64,000 nt of DNA from contig NZ_QMDI01000006.1 of assembly GCF_003336755.1 (NCBI RefSeq), positions 434,001 through 498,000 on the forward strand. The letters run 5' to 3'. A program made the position numbers and the translations under genes. Origin of the DNA: Elioraea thermophila (ex Habib et al. 2022). GTDB taxonomy: Bacteria; Pseudomonadota; Alphaproteobacteria; Acetobacterales; Acetobacteraceae. The notes beneath the pieces were generated by a model. That model had not been told where the DNA came from. It ran no database searches and saw only the letters and a program-made list of their open reading frames with translations. Within the stretch, counting starts at the first letter, position 1; every line of letters starts with the position of its first letter. Below, piece after piece: positions 34,913 to 45,725 of this stretch.

Positions 34913-36315
34913 GCGGCGTTCCTGAGTGCGTGCGCGCGGATGCGGGATTCGATCAGGCCGAGATCGTTCGGCACGACCTCGTAGCGTTCCTCGCGCGTCA
35001 TGAGATCGGCGAGATTGGGGGGAAGGGCGGGCCGTTCGCCCACCGCGCGCTCCACCGCATCGGGGAACTTGGCCGGGTGCGCGGTGGCGGCGACCACGAC
35101 CGGGATCCCACGATCCTCCGGCGCGCAGGCGCGGGCGGCGGCAAGCCCGATCGCCGTGTGCGGATCGGCCAGGTATCCGCTCTCGCGGCGCGTGCGCGCG
35201 ATCTCGGCCAGCGTCCCTTCGTCGTCGAGGGCGAAGCCCGCGAACATCCGCCGCGACTCCTCCCACGCCGCCGGCGGGATCGGCATCCGGCCCGTGGTGC
35301 GGAAGGCGCGCATCGTCTCCGCCGTGCGTGCCGCGTCGCGGCCCAAGAGTTCGAACAGCAGGCGTTCGAAGTTCGACGACACCTGGATGTCCATCGACGG
35401 CGAGAGCGACGGTACCACCGGCGCGATCGACATGTCGTTGCGCAGGAAGAACCGCGTGAGGATGTCGTTGCGATTGGTGCCGACGATCAGCCGCGCGACA
35501 GGCAGCCCCATGCGGGAAGCCGCCCAGGCGGCGAGCACGTTGCCGAAATTGCCCGTCGGCACGGCGAAGGCGACGGGGCGGTCGGGCGCGCCGAGCGCGA
35601 GTGCGGCCCAGGCGTAGTACGGGATCTGCGCGGCCACACGGGCGATGTTGATCGAATTGACGGCCGAGAGGCGAAGCTCGTCGCGAAAGGCACGATCGGC
35701 GAACATCGCCTTCACCAAGTCCTGGCAGTCGTCGAACGTGCCCTCCACGGCGAGGTTGGCGACGTTGGCGGCAGCGACGGTGGTCATCTGCCGCCGCTGC
35801 ACCTCGCTCACCCGCCCGTGCGGGTGGAGGATGACGATGGCGAGGTTGTCGCGGTCGCGGCAGGCCTCGATCGCGGCCGAGCCGGTATCGCCCGAGGTCG
35901 CCCCGACGATGGTGATCCGCCGCCGGCGCGCCGCAAGCACGCGCTCGAACATGAGGCCCAGAAGCTGCAGGGCGAAATCCTTGAAGGCGAGGGTGGGGCC
36001 GTGGAAAAGTTCGAGGACGAAACGGTGTGGTGCGACCTGAACGAGCGGAGCGACCGCCGGGTGAGCGAAGCGGGCGTAGGCCGTACGGCAGAGCGAGCGC
36101 AGCGCCTCGCGGTCGAAGGCAGGGGCGGCGAAGGGAGCAAGGAGTTCGGCGGCGAGATCGGGATAGTTGAGGCCGCGCAGGCGACGCCATTCGGCCGGCG
36201 AGAGCTCCGGCCAGGCTTCCGGCACGTAAAGGCCGCCGTCGCCGGCGAGGCCGGCGAGCAGCGCGTCGTCGAACGCAAGCGCGGGCGCCTCGCCGCGGGT
36301 CGAGATGTAACGCAT
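34909..36315 (-). CDS. thrC: threonine synthase
   Basis: A 468-residue PLP enzyme converting O-phosphohomoserine to threonine. LFHGPTLAFKDFALQLLGLM carries the PLP Lys112; TIVGATSGDTGSAAIEACRD and FAVPTGNFGNVLAAWAASRM bind the cofactor phosphate. MRYISTRG at the N-terminus is typical. Cytosolic. Coupled to the M16 gene by a 4-bp overlap and 28 bases downstream of the M32 stop, so part of the long minus-strand transcript from the cox genes. Confidence 0.97.
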   Translation of the reverse strand: MRYISTRGEAPALAFDDALLAGLAGDGGLYVPEAWPELSPAEWRRLRGLNYPDLAAELLAPFAAPAFDREALRSLCRTAYARFAHPAVAPLVQVAPHRFVLELFHGPTLAFKDFALQLLGLMFERVLAARRRRITIVGATSGDTGSAAIEACRDRDNLAIVILHPHGRVSEVQRRQMTTVAAANVANLAVEGTFDDCQDLVKAMFADRAFRDELRLSAVNSINIARVAAQIPYYAWAALALGAPDRPVAFAVPTGNFGNVLAAWAASRMGLPVARLIVGTNRNDILTRFFLRNDMSIAPVVPSLSPSMDIQVSSNFERLLFELLGRDAARTAETMRAFRTTGRMPIPPAAWEESRRMFAGFALDDEGTLAEIARTRRESGYLADPHTAIGLAAARACAPEDRGIPVVVAATAHPAKFPDAVERAVGERPALPPNLADLMTREERYEVVPNDLGLIESRIRAHALRNAA

Positions 36316-36343
36316 GGCGGGCGAGAGGTAGGGCGGAACGCGG

Positions 36344-37867
36344 TCAGGCGAAAGATGCGGGCGCGTAGCGTGCGCGAAGGTGGGCGACGAACACGGCGGG
36401 GTCGAGCGGGCGGCCGGTCGCGGCGGTGACGAGCTCGTCGAAGCCGAAGCGGGCGCCGTGCGCGTGCACGTTGGCGGCAAGCCAGGCGACGAGGGGTGCG
36501 AGGTCGCCTTGGGCGAGCGCGGCCTCGAGGTCGGGAATCGCCTCGCGCGCGGCCGCCATCATCTGCGCCGCCGCCATCGCCCCCAGCGTGTAGGAGGGGA
36601 AATAGCCGAACAGCCCGTCATACCAGTGGATGTCCTGCAGCACGCCGCGACGATCATCCGGCACGGCGAGGCCAAGGAGGCGCGCGAAGCCGTCGTTCCA
36701 GGCCGCCGGCAGGTCGGCGACCGCGAGCTCGCCCGCGATCAGCGCCCGCTCGAGACGCCAGCGCAGGATGACGTGCAGCGGATAGGTGACCTCGTCGGCA
36801 TCGACGCGGATGAAGCCCCGCCGCACGCGACGCCACAGCCGGGCGAGGTTGGTCGGAGCATACGCCTCGGCCGCCCCCCCGAACGCCTCGGCGAGACGAG
36901 GCCCGAGCCAAGCGAGGAAGGCGTCGGAGCGGCAGGCCTGCATCTCGACGATCAGGCTCTGGCTCTCATGCGCCGCCATGCCGGCCGCCTCGCCGAGCGG
37001 CTGGTGGGCCCAGGCGCGCGGCAGATGGCGCTCGTAGAGGGCGTGGCCGCACTCGTGCAGCACGCCGAGAATGGCCGGCGCAGGGTCGGACTCGTCGTAG
37101 CGGGTGGTGATGCGGGTGTCGGTCGGCGTGCCGCCGCAGAACGGGTGGGTGCTTTCGTCGAGGCGGGCGGTGGCGAAGTCGAGCCCCGCGCGTTCGGCGA
37201 GCATCCGGCAGAGACGGCGCTGCGCCTCCGCCGGGAAGGGGCCGGGCAGCGGAAGGGGCGGAGGGGCGGCGGCCTGACGCGCCTCCGCCTCGGGCAGCAG
37301 GGCGAGGAGGTCGCGTTCGAGTGGGGCGAACAGTTCGGCCACCCGCGAATCCGTCAGCCCCGGCTGGAACCCATCCAGCAACGCGTCGTAGGGAGCAAGG
37401 CCCGTGGCGGCGGAAAGGGCCGCGGCCGACTCGCGCGCCAGCCGCACCACCTCCACGAGCAGGGGGGCAACGGCGGCGAAGTCGCACGCCGCGCGGGCAT
37501 CGCGCCACGCCGCCTCGCAGCGCGAGTTGGCGCGCGCCGCCGCCTCCACCAAGGCGGGAGGAAGGGCGGTGGCGCGGAGATACTTCCGCCGCATCAGGGC
37601 GAGGTTGCGCCGATCGAGCGCGGAGAGGGCGTGGGCAGAGGCCTCGGCTGCGGCGAGCTCGTCCCCCACCTCCGGCGCGGTGAGGATGGCGTGCACGGTG
37701 GCGGCAAGCGCCGCCGTCTGCTCGGCCCGAGCCTCGGCCGACCCGCGCGGCATGGTCACCGAGGTGTCCCAGTGCAGGATGGAGGCCGCCTCCTCGAGCA
37801 GGGCCAGGCGGCGGAAGCGGTCGCGCAGACGCTCATAGGCCGAGACGGCGGGCGGGGTGGCGTTCAT
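36344..37867 (-). CDS. M32 family metallocarboxypeptidase (Taq-type)
   Basis: A 507-residue helical carboxypeptidase. ILGVLHECGHALYERHLP contains the HExxH-like HECGH zinc site, followed by EAAGMAAHESQSLIVEMQA with the third ligand region. DTRITTRYDESDPAPAI and YPLHVILRWRLERALIAGEL are M32 blocks. Cytosolic, removes C-terminal residues from peptides. The start overlaps the surf1 stop by 4 bases. Confidence 0.95.
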   Translation of the reverse strand: MNATPPAVSAYERLRDRFRRLALLEEAASILHWDTSVTMPRGSAEARAEQTAALAATVHAILTAPEVGDELAAAEASAHALSALDRRNLALMRRKYLRATALPPALVEAAARANSRCEAAWRDARAACDFAAVAPLLVEVVRLARESAAALSAATGLAPYDALLDGFQPGLTDSRVAELFAPLERDLLALLPEAEARQAAAPPPLPLPGPFPAEAQRRLCRMLAERAGLDFATARLDESTHPFCGGTPTDTRITTRYDESDPAPAILGVLHECGHALYERHLPRAWAHQPLGEAAGMAAHESQSLIVEMQACRSDAFLAWLGPRLAEAFGGAAEAYAPTNLARLWRRVRRGFIRVDADEVTYPLHVILRWRLERALIAGELAVADLPAAWNDGFARLLGLAVPDDRRGVLQDIHWYDGLFGYFPSYTLGAMAAAQMMAAAREAIPDLEAALAQGDLAPLVAWLAANVHAHGARFGFDELVTAATGRPLDPAVFVAHLRARYAPASFA

Positions 37868-38610
37868 GCTCGCGCGCGCTCCTCGCGCAGGAGTTTGCGG
37901 GCCCAGGCCACCCAGAAGGCGATCAGGGCGACGGCAAGCCCGTACCAGGTGATGGCGTAGCCGAGATGGTCGTTGCGCGGCATCGCCGGGCGGCGCTGCG
38001 GAATGGGAGGCTCGCGGTCGGTGCCGATGGCGGCGATGGCGAAGGGGGTGGAGCGATCGAGCCCCACCGCCCGGTTGATCACGTCCGGCTGGAACGCCCA
38101 GAAGCGGCGGTCGGCCGGCTTGTCGTCCGGCGTGAACCAACCGCGGCGTTCGGGCAGCATCAGGAACCCCACCACCGTCACCTCGCCCTCCGGCTTGGGG
38201 ACGGCGAACGGCGCCTCGTAGGGCACCCAGCCGCGCACGATCCAGACCGGGTCGCCCAGTGCACGCTCGAGCGGCGTGAACAGGTAGTTGCCGAGCCGGC
38301 GGTCGCGCTCATACACGCCGACGAGGACGGAGAGGTCGTGCCGAAAGCGCCCCGTCACCGCGAAGCGACGAAAGACGACGGCGGCCGGATCATCGAGCTC
38401 GGCGGGCAGCGGCTCGGGCGGCAACGCCTCCGCCGCGCGCAGATCCGCGATCCAGGCGTTCTTCCAGGCGAGCCGCTGCACCTGCCAGGTGCCCAAGGCG
38501 AGCAGGATGGCGAGCGCCACCGCGGCGGCGACGGTCGGCCACAGCAGCACGCGCCAGGCGGGACGGGGCAGGGAAGCGGCGCTCACGCCCTGCAGATAGG
38601 GCGGTTTCAC
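37864..38610 (-). CDS. surf1: SURF1 family cytochrome oxidase assembly protein
   Basis: A 248-residue membrane protein with helices near residues 22-42 and 218-238. LLALGTWQVQRLAWKNAWIA and WIVRGWVPYEAPFAVP are SURF1 family motifs, and NDHLGYAITWYGLAVALIAF near the end is the conserved second-helix block. It aids insertion of heme a in subunit I. GTG start in a GTGA overlap with the DUF983 gene. Confidence 0.95.
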   Translation of the reverse strand: MKPPYLQGVSAASLPRPAWRVLLWPTVAAAVALAILLALGTWQVQRLAWKNAWIADLRAAEALPPEPLPAELDDPAAVVFRRFAVTGRFRHDLSVLVGVYERDRRLGNYLFTPLERALGDPVWIVRGWVPYEAPFAVPKPEGEVTVVGFLMLPERRGWFTPDDKPADRRFWAFQPDVINRAVGLDRSTPFAIAAIGTDREPPIPQRRPAMPRNDHLGYAITWYGLAVALIAFWVAWARKLLREERARA

Positions 38611-39002
38611 GCGCCCTGCATCTCGCGCCGGCGATGGCGGTACTGCAGCGCGATCAGGGCAGCCTTGGCCGGGCGCATCACGGCGAGGGCCAGCGGCACC
38701 GAGAGCACCGGCCACAGCACCGCGTGCAGCCAGAGCGGCGGTTCGAAGGCGAACTCGACCCACAGCGCGGCGACGACGATGACCACGCCGAGGACGAAGA
38801 TGCCCGCCACCGCCGGGCCGTCGCCCGCGTCATGCGCGCGCAGATCGAGCCCGCAGGCGGGGCAGGTCGGACGGACGGCGAGCACGCCGTCGAACACCGA
38901 AGCCTGGCCGCAGGCCGGGCAGCGGCCGAGGAGTGCGGCGCGGACAAACGGCACGGGGGGCCGAGGCCCCCCGCCCGAGGCGCTTGCGCCCGTGGGGCTC
39001 AA
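38607..39002 (-). CDS. DUF983 family membrane protein
   Basis: A 131-residue protein with two CxxC knuckles (GRCPACGQASVFDG and PTCPACGLDLRAHDAGDGPA) and two hydrophobic helices (IFVLGVVIVVAALWVEFAFE and a following WLHAVLWPVLSVPLALAVM). DUF983 genes are regular members of alphaproteobacterial cox operons. TTG 39000-39002 is proposed as start: it overlaps the cox3 TGA as TTGA, as do its neighbours, and gives the usual length. A GTG at 38954 would shorten it by 16 residues. Confidence 0.85.
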   Translation of the reverse strand: MSPTGASASGGGPRPPVPFVRAALLGRCPACGQASVFDGVLAVRPTCPACGLDLRAHDAGDGPAVAGIFVLGVVIVVAALWVEFAFEPPLWLHAVLWPVLSVPLALAVMRPAKAALIALQYRHRRREMQGA

Positions 39003-39841
39003 TGGGGCGCGATCTCGCCCGCACCCCACCAGTAGATGGAGACGAACAGGAACAGCCAGACCACATCGACGAAGTGCCAGTACCAGGCGGCCGCCTCGAA
39101 GCCGAAGTGGCGTTCGGGCGTGAAGTGGCCGGCAATCGCGCGGGCCAGGCAGACGCTGAGGAAGATGGTGCCGACGATGACGTGGAAGCCGTGAAAGCCG
39201 GTGGCGAGGAAGAACACCGACGGATACACGCCCTCGCGGAAGCCGAACGGGGCCGACCAGTACTCGTAGGCCTGCACGGCGGTGAACAGCAGGCCGAGCA
39301 GGATGGTGAGTGCGAGGCCCGCGATCAGCCCGTTGCGGTCGCCCTTCAGCAAAGCGTGGTGCGCCCAGGTGACGGTGGTGCCGGAGAGGAGCAGGATGAT
39401 CGTGTTGAGGAAGGGCAGGTGCCAGGGGTCGAAGGTCTTGATGCCCTCTGGCGGCCAGATCGCCTTTTCCGCCCCCGAGACGTGTTCGGGGAACAGCGCG
39501 AAGTGGAAATAGGCCCAGAAGAAGGCGACGAAGAACATCACCTCGGAGGCGATGAACAGCATCATGCCGTAGCGCAGGCCGAGGCGAACCACCGGCGTGT
39601 GCAGGCCGGGCGTGCGGCTCTCCTTCACCACGTCGCGCCACCACAGCGCCATGGTGGCGAGCACGGCGACCAGGCCGAGCCAAAGGAACAGCGTGGTCTT
39701 GTAGTGCATGTACTCGATGGCGCCGAAGGCGAGCAGGCCACCGGCGAAGGCGCCGACGATCGGCCACGGCGACGGGTCGACCAGATGATAGGGCTGCTTG
39801 ATGCCCGAGGGCTCGACGGCGGGGGCGTGGGGGTCGCTCAT
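38999..39841 (-). CDS. ctaE: cytochrome c oxidase subunit III
   Basis: A 280-residue protein with seven membrane helices. YHLVDPSPWPIVGAFAGGLL, LRYGMMLFIASEVMFFVAFF with the conserved Glu, GFHGFHVIVGTIFL and EAAAWYWHFVDVVWLFLFVS are subunit III motifs. Part of the aa3-type oxidase, inner membrane. Located 40 bases after ctaG and coupled to DUF983. Confidence 0.97.
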   Translation of the reverse strand: MSDPHAPAVEPSGIKQPYHLVDPSPWPIVGAFAGGLLAFGAIEYMHYKTTLFLWLGLVAVLATMALWWRDVVKESRTPGLHTPVVRLGLRYGMMLFIASEVMFFVAFFWAYFHFALFPEHVSGAEKAIWPPEGIKTFDPWHLPFLNTIILLLSGTTVTWAHHALLKGDRNGLIAGLALTILLGLLFTAVQAYEYWSAPFGFREGVYPSVFFLATGFHGFHVIVGTIFLSVCLARAIAGHFTPERHFGFEAAAWYWHFVDVVWLFLFVSIYWWGAGEIAPH

Positions 39842-39881
39842 CGGCGGAGGTCCTTGCGAAGGCGGAAGAGGTTCGTTGCGC

Positions 39882-40514
39882 TCATCGGATCACCCGCCGC
39901 TCGCCGGGAGCGGGTGGGGCGGTGTTGGGGGTGAAGCCGCCGACATGCGGCCCGGCGGACGCCAAAGCGCCGGCGCGGTCGGCGTCGTTCAGCGAGCGGA
40001 AGAAGGTGTAGCTCACCGTGATCACGCGCACGTCGCGCGTGTTCGGATCCTCGAAGATCGCCGGATCGACCCAGAAGGCGAGCGGCATGTCCACCTCGCG
40101 CCCGGGCTCGAGCGTCTGTTCGGTGAAGCAGAAGCAGGCGATCTTGTTGAAGTAGCGCGCGGCCTTCTCGGGCGTGACGTTGTAGGTGGAAATCCCCGTC
40201 ACCGGCCGGTCGGCTTCGTTGCGCGCGACGTAGAAGGCAAGCCCCTCCTCCGCCCCGTGCAGGGTGATCGAGCGCTGGGCGGGACGGAACCGCCAGGGCA
40301 GGTCGCCGTTCACCGAGGCGACGAACTCCACGCGGATGGTGCGTGCGTCGCGTGCCTCCGGCACGGCGGCATTGATCATCGGCGTGCCGCCGAAGCCCGT
40401 GACCCGGCAGAACCAGTCGTAGAGCGGCACGGCCGCATAGGACGCGCCGACCATGGTGGCGACGATGCCGGCGCAGATCAGCGCGACGGTGCGATTGCGC
40501 CCGGACGGGACCAT
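39882..40514 (-). CDS. ctaG: cytochrome c oxidase assembly protein CtaG/Cox11
   Basis: A 210-residue copper chaperone for CuB insertion. One N-terminal helix, then AAVPLYDWFCRVTGFGGTP and FNKIACFCFTEQTLEPGREV with the CFCF copper-binding pair. MPLAFWVDPAIFEDPNTRDV and ITVSYTFF close the family pattern. The catalytic domain faces the periplasm. The start overlaps the 3' end of the small CoxF-like gene by 37 bp. Confidence 0.96.
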   Translation of the reverse strand: MVPSGRNRTVALICAGIVATMVGASYAAVPLYDWFCRVTGFGGTPMINAAVPEARDARTIRVEFVASVNGDLPWRFRPAQRSITLHGAEEGLAFYVARNEADRPVTGISTYNVTPEKAARYFNKIACFCFTEQTLEPGREVDMPLAFWVDPAIFEDPNTRDVRVITVSYTFFRSLNDADRAGALASAGPHVGGFTPNTAPPAPGERRVIR

Positions 40515-40741
40515 TTCTGCGGATCTCCGACGTCGGCGAGGCGGCTGACGCTGAGGGCGAAGAACAGCGCGACGAGGCCGAGCAGGACAAGGCCCAGCGC
40601 GCGGTTGCGCACGCGCCGCCGTCGCGCGAGTTCCTCGGATTGGGCGCGCGAGAGGTGGGCGACGACCTCGACCGCTTGCGGGTCGTGCTCCTCGGCGCGC
40701 GGGGTCGTGGGGTGCCGCGTCTCGCTCACGGCATGAGCCAT
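40478..40741 (-). CDS. CoxF-like small membrane protein
   Basis: An 87-residue protein with a polar N-terminus and one helix ([20 protein letters not shown]). Genes of this size and layout lie between ctaB and ctaG in many alphaproteobacterial cox operons. The sequence ARRRRVRN before the helix is characteristic. It overlaps ctaB (16 bp) and ctaG (37 bp). Function in oxidase assembly is inferred from position. Confidence 0.8.
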   Translation of the reverse strand: MAHAVSETRHPTTPRAEEHDPQAVEVVAHLSRAQSEELARRRRVRNRALGLVLLGLVALFFALSVSRLADVGDPQKWSRPGAIAPSR

Positions 40742-41679
40742 GCCATGCCTCCGAGCGCGTGATCCAGCGCCAGCGCGCCGAACAGCGCGAACAGGTAGGT
40801 GATGGAGAAGCGGAAGCAGGCCCGGGCCGGACGATCGCCGGACAGGCTGCGCCCGGCCTCATCCTGCGCGTCGTGCAGCACCGCCCAGGCATGGCGCAGG
40901 AACAGCGCGCCCAGAACGACGGCGGCAACACCGTAGAGCAGCCCCGCGAAGCCGAGCCCGACGGGGGCGAGCGAGGAGCACACGACCAGCACGGTGTAGA
41001 GCGCGATCTGGCGCCGCGTCGCACGCGGCCCGGCGACCACCGGCAGCATCGGCACGCCGGCGCGCGCGTAGTCGGCGTGCGCGAACAGGGCGAGCGACCA
41101 GAAATGCGGCGGTGTCCACAGGAAGACGATGAGGAAGAGCACGAGGGGGGCGAGATCGATCGACCCCGTCGCCGCCACCCAGCCGATCACCGGCGGGAAG
41201 GCGCCGGCGGCACCGCCGATGACGATGTTCTGCGCCGTCCGCCGCTTCAGCCCCATGGTGTAGATGACGACGTAGAAGACGATCGAGAAGGCGAGGATGA
41301 CGGCGGCGAGCCAGTTGGCGGCGAGCCCGATCAGAACGACCGAGAAGAGGGCGAGGGCAAGGCCGAAGGCGGCGGCATCCTCCGGCGCGATGCGGCCCGC
41401 GGGCAGGGGGCGGGCGGCGGTGCGGCGCATCACCGCGTCGATGTCGCGGTCGTACCACATGTTCAGCGCCCCTGACGCCCCGGCGCCGAGCGCGATGGCG
41501 AGGAGCGCGATCGCGCCGAGCACCGGGTGCATCGGCTCCGGCGCGATCACGAGGCCCACCACGCCGGTATAGACGACGAGCAGGACGACGCGCGGCTTGA
41601 GCAGGAGAAGCCAGTCGCGCGGTTCGCTGCCGGCGAGATCGGGCGCGAGCGCGCCCGCCCCGCCTCGCCCCGTCGCCAT
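40726..41679 (-). CDS. ctaB: protoheme IX farnesyltransferase
   Basis: A 317-residue prenyltransferase with about nine helices. [20 protein letters not shown] holds the Asp-rich NxxxDxxxD motif, and [20 protein letters not shown] the second conserved loop. It makes heme O from heme B for the aa3 oxidase. ATG 41679 follows GGGAGGAGG by a few bases; an ATG five codons upstream has no comparable site. Between coxA and coxF. Confidence 0.95.
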   Translation of the reverse strand: MATGRGGAGALAPDLAGSEPRDWLLLLKPRVVLLVVYTGVVGLVIAPEPMHPVLGAIALLAIALGAGASGALNMWYDRDIDAVMRRTAARPLPAGRIAPEDAAAFGLALALFSVVLIGLAANWLAAVILAFSIVFYVVIYTMGLKRRTAQNIVIGGAAGAFPPVIGWVAATGSIDLAPLVLFLIVFLWTPPHFWSLALFAHADYARAGVPMLPVVAGPRATRRQIALYTVLVVCSSLAPVGLGFAGLLYGVAAVVLGALFLRHAWAVLHDAQDEAGRSLSGDRPARACFRFSITYLFALFGALALDHALGGMAWLMP

Positions 41680-41738
41680 TGCCTCCTCCCGCATCGTTTT
41701 TCTACCCGATCATTCCGTCGCCGCGAGATCGGCGCGCC

Positions 41739-43385
<1,647 letters not shown>

Positions 43386-44252
43386 TCAGTTGGCCGCCGC
43401 CGCAGCGTCGGCCGCACGGGCCGCGACCCGCGTGGGGGGGTCGCCGGCGGCGAAGCGGCGACGCGCCTCCTCGAGCCAAGCCGTGAACTCCGCCTCCGGC
43501 ACGGCGCGCACCGCAATCGGCATGAAGGCGTGATTGACGCCGCAGATCTGGTTGCACTGCCCGTAGTAGACGCCCGGGCGATCGATGCGCACCCAGGTTT
43601 CCAGCACACGACCGGGAATGTTGTACTTCTGCACGCCGAGGGAGGGGATGAAGAAGGAGTGGATGACGTCCCGGCTCGTCGTGAGAATGCGAATGTTCTT
43701 CCCCACCGGCAGCACGAGCTCCTCGTCGACATCAAGAAGCCGCTTCTTGCCCTCCTCGACCGCCTGATCGGCCGGGATCATGTAGGATTCGAACTTCAGC
43801 CCGTCGGCATCGAGATACTCGTACTCCCAGGCCCACTGGAACCCGGTCACCTTCACCGTCAGGTCGGGCTCGTGCGTGCGGTCCATGTAGTAGAGCAGAC
43901 GGAACGACGGGACCGCGATCACGACCAGGATCAGCACCGGGATCACCGTCCAGGCCACCTCGAGCAGGGTGTTGTGCGAGGTGGTGGACGGATTGGGGTT
44001 GCGCTCCGCCCGGAAGCGCCAGGCGGCGTAGGCCATCAGCGCGAGCACGAACAGGGTGATCGCGGTGATGATCACCAGCAAGAGGTCGTGCAGGTCGTGC
44101 ACCCGCTCCTTCACCGAGGAGGCGGCGGCCTGCATGCCGAGCCCGCCCGGCACGGGGGCACCCACTTCGGTCGCAAGGGCGGCCCCAGCCATGGCGACCC
44201 CTCCCACCGCGGCGAGGGTGAGCCCCGCCGCCAGCCGCTTCATCACGCGCAT
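43386..44252 (-). CDS. ctaC: cytochrome c oxidase subunit II
   Basis: A 288-residue protein with a signal sequence, two helices (LLLVIITAITLFVLALMAYA and EVAWTVIPVLILVVIAVPSF) and a periplasmic CuA domain. VTGFQWAWEYEYLDADG is the conserved aromatic block and YGQCNQICGVNHAFMPI has the CuA ligands (C-x3-C-x3-H plus Met). It receives electrons from cytochrome c. The ATG at 44252 follows GGGGAGA closely; a Met three codons later also works. First structural gene of the oxidase operon. Confidence 0.97.
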   Translation of the reverse strand: MRVMKRLAAGLTLAAVGGVAMAGAALATEVGAPVPGGLGMQAAASSVKERVHDLHDLLLVIITAITLFVLALMAYAAWRFRAERNPNPSTTSHNTLLEVAWTVIPVLILVVIAVPSFRLLYYMDRTHEPDLTVKVTGFQWAWEYEYLDADGLKFESYMIPADQAVEEGKKRLLDVDEELVLPVGKNIRILTTSRDVIHSFFIPSLGVQKYNIPGRVLETWVRIDRPGVYYGQCNQICGVNHAFMPIAVRAVPEAEFTAWLEEARRRFAAGDPPTRVAARAADAAAAAN

Positions 44253-44403
44253 TCTCCCCACCTCGCGTTTCGCCGCCAGAGCCCGCCGCACGGCGGCGAA
44301 CTTGATCGACAACAGGATTCCTCGCGCGTTCGTGTGGCCCGGTCAAGCCTTCTCTTCGAAACCCTGAAGCCAACCGGAACAGTGGGGCTTTGCTGCCGAC
44401 GGT

Positions 44404-45429
44404 CTACTCCGCCGTGCCCTCCGGCGCGCGGCGGCGGCGCGAAAACGGCACCCAGCCGCGCCAGGCGGTGGCGAAGCCCTCGGCCGGGGCGCGCTCGGCG
44501 GTCTTGATCAGGCTGAGCAGGATCGACCCGCCGATGATCGCGGCGGTGACGAGGAGGGCGAGCTCGACGGGCACCGCCTTGCCGCCCACCGCGTAGTTGG
44601 CGAGCATCTTCGCCCCCACCAGCATCAGCACGATCGACAGCCCGTACTTGAGATAGTGGAAGCGGTGCACGATGCCGGCAAGCGCGAAGTACATCGCGCG
44701 CAAGCCGAGGATCGCGAACACGTTCGCCGTGTAGACGATGAAGGGGTCGGTGGTGACGGCGAAGATCGCCGGGATCGAGTCGAGGGCAAAGACGAGGTCG
44801 GTGGTTTCGATCAGCACCAGCACGAGGGCGAGCGGGGTGAGGAACAGCCTGCCGTCGCGGCGGACGAAGAAGCGGTCGCCCTCGTACCCCTCGGTCACGC
44901 GGTAGCGCGCCTTCACCCAGAGGAGGATGCGGTTGTTCTCGAGGTCCGGCTCCTCGTCGACCGCCTTCAGCATCTTCCAGCCCGACCAGATCAGGAACAG
45001 GCCGAACCCGACCATGATCCACTGGAACTGCACGATCAGCGCGGTCCCCGCGAGGATCAGCGTGCCGCGCATGATCAGCGCGCCGAGAATGCCCCAGAAC
45101 AGCACGCGGTGCTGGTAGGAGAGCGGCACCTGGAAATGGGTGAAGATGAGGACGAAGACGAAGATATTGTCGACCGAGAGCGACCACTCGATCAGATAGC
45201 CGGTGAGGAATTCGATGCCCTTCTGCCAGCGTTCCTCCGGGGTCTCGCCGTAGAAGGCGAACACGCCGGCGCAAAAGATCATGGCGAGCGTGAAGAAGGC
45301 GGCCGAACGCAAGAGCGCCTCGCGCACCGGGATCGCGCGGTCGCGCCTCGTCAGCACGCCGAGATCGAGCAACAGCAGGGCCAGGATGAAGGCGTTGAAG
45401 AGAAGCCAGAACCACCAGGGAGCCGACAT
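44404..45429 (-). CDS. TerC family integral membrane protein
   Basis: A 341-residue protein with about nine helices. GYLIEWSLSVDNIFVFVLIF and LVLVLIETTDLVFALDSIPA carry paired acidic residues (SVDN, TTDLVFALDS) typical of TerC/Alx, and FAILGLRAMYFALAGIVHRF is also conserved. The family is tied to metal efflux and tellurite resistance. ATG 45427-45429 is used; a longer in-frame N-terminus has no family features. About 300 bases separate it from the transketolase-like gene. Confidence 0.94.
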   Translation of the reverse strand: MSAPWWFWLLFNAFILALLLLDLGVLTRRDRAIPVREALLRSAAFFTLAMIFCAGVFAFYGETPEERWQKGIEFLTGYLIEWSLSVDNIFVFVLIFTHFQVPLSYQHRVLFWGILGALIMRGTLILAGTALIVQFQWIMVGFGLFLIWSGWKMLKAVDEEPDLENNRILLWVKARYRVTEGYEGDRFFVRRDGRLFLTPLALVLVLIETTDLVFALDSIPAIFAVTTDPFIVYTANVFAILGLRAMYFALAGIVHRFHYLKYGLSIVLMLVGAKMLANYAVGGKAVPVELALLVTAAIIGGSILLSLIKTAERAPAEGFATAWRGWVPFSRRRRAPEGTAE

Positions 45430-45725
45430 CGAGCCGTTACCGCGCACCCGGCAAGCGGCAGGAGCGGCCGCACCCTGACTCGGGCCGGCGGGGTCCGACA
45501 TCGCGGCGCCAAGGTCGCGGCCCCGGGTGGCTCGGCCGCGCCGGTCCCTCCGCCAGAGGGGCCCGGACCCGCCGCACTGATGGGGCAAGCGAAAGCGGGA
45601 CGCAAGGGGTCCGGAACGATCCGGCCGCGGCGGGCGGTGCGACGGGCGATCCCGCCTCGGCCTTGCCGGCGGGGCACCGCCTTGCCTATAGCGGGCCGGT
45701 TCACGGGGCCTTGAAGGAGAGCGCG

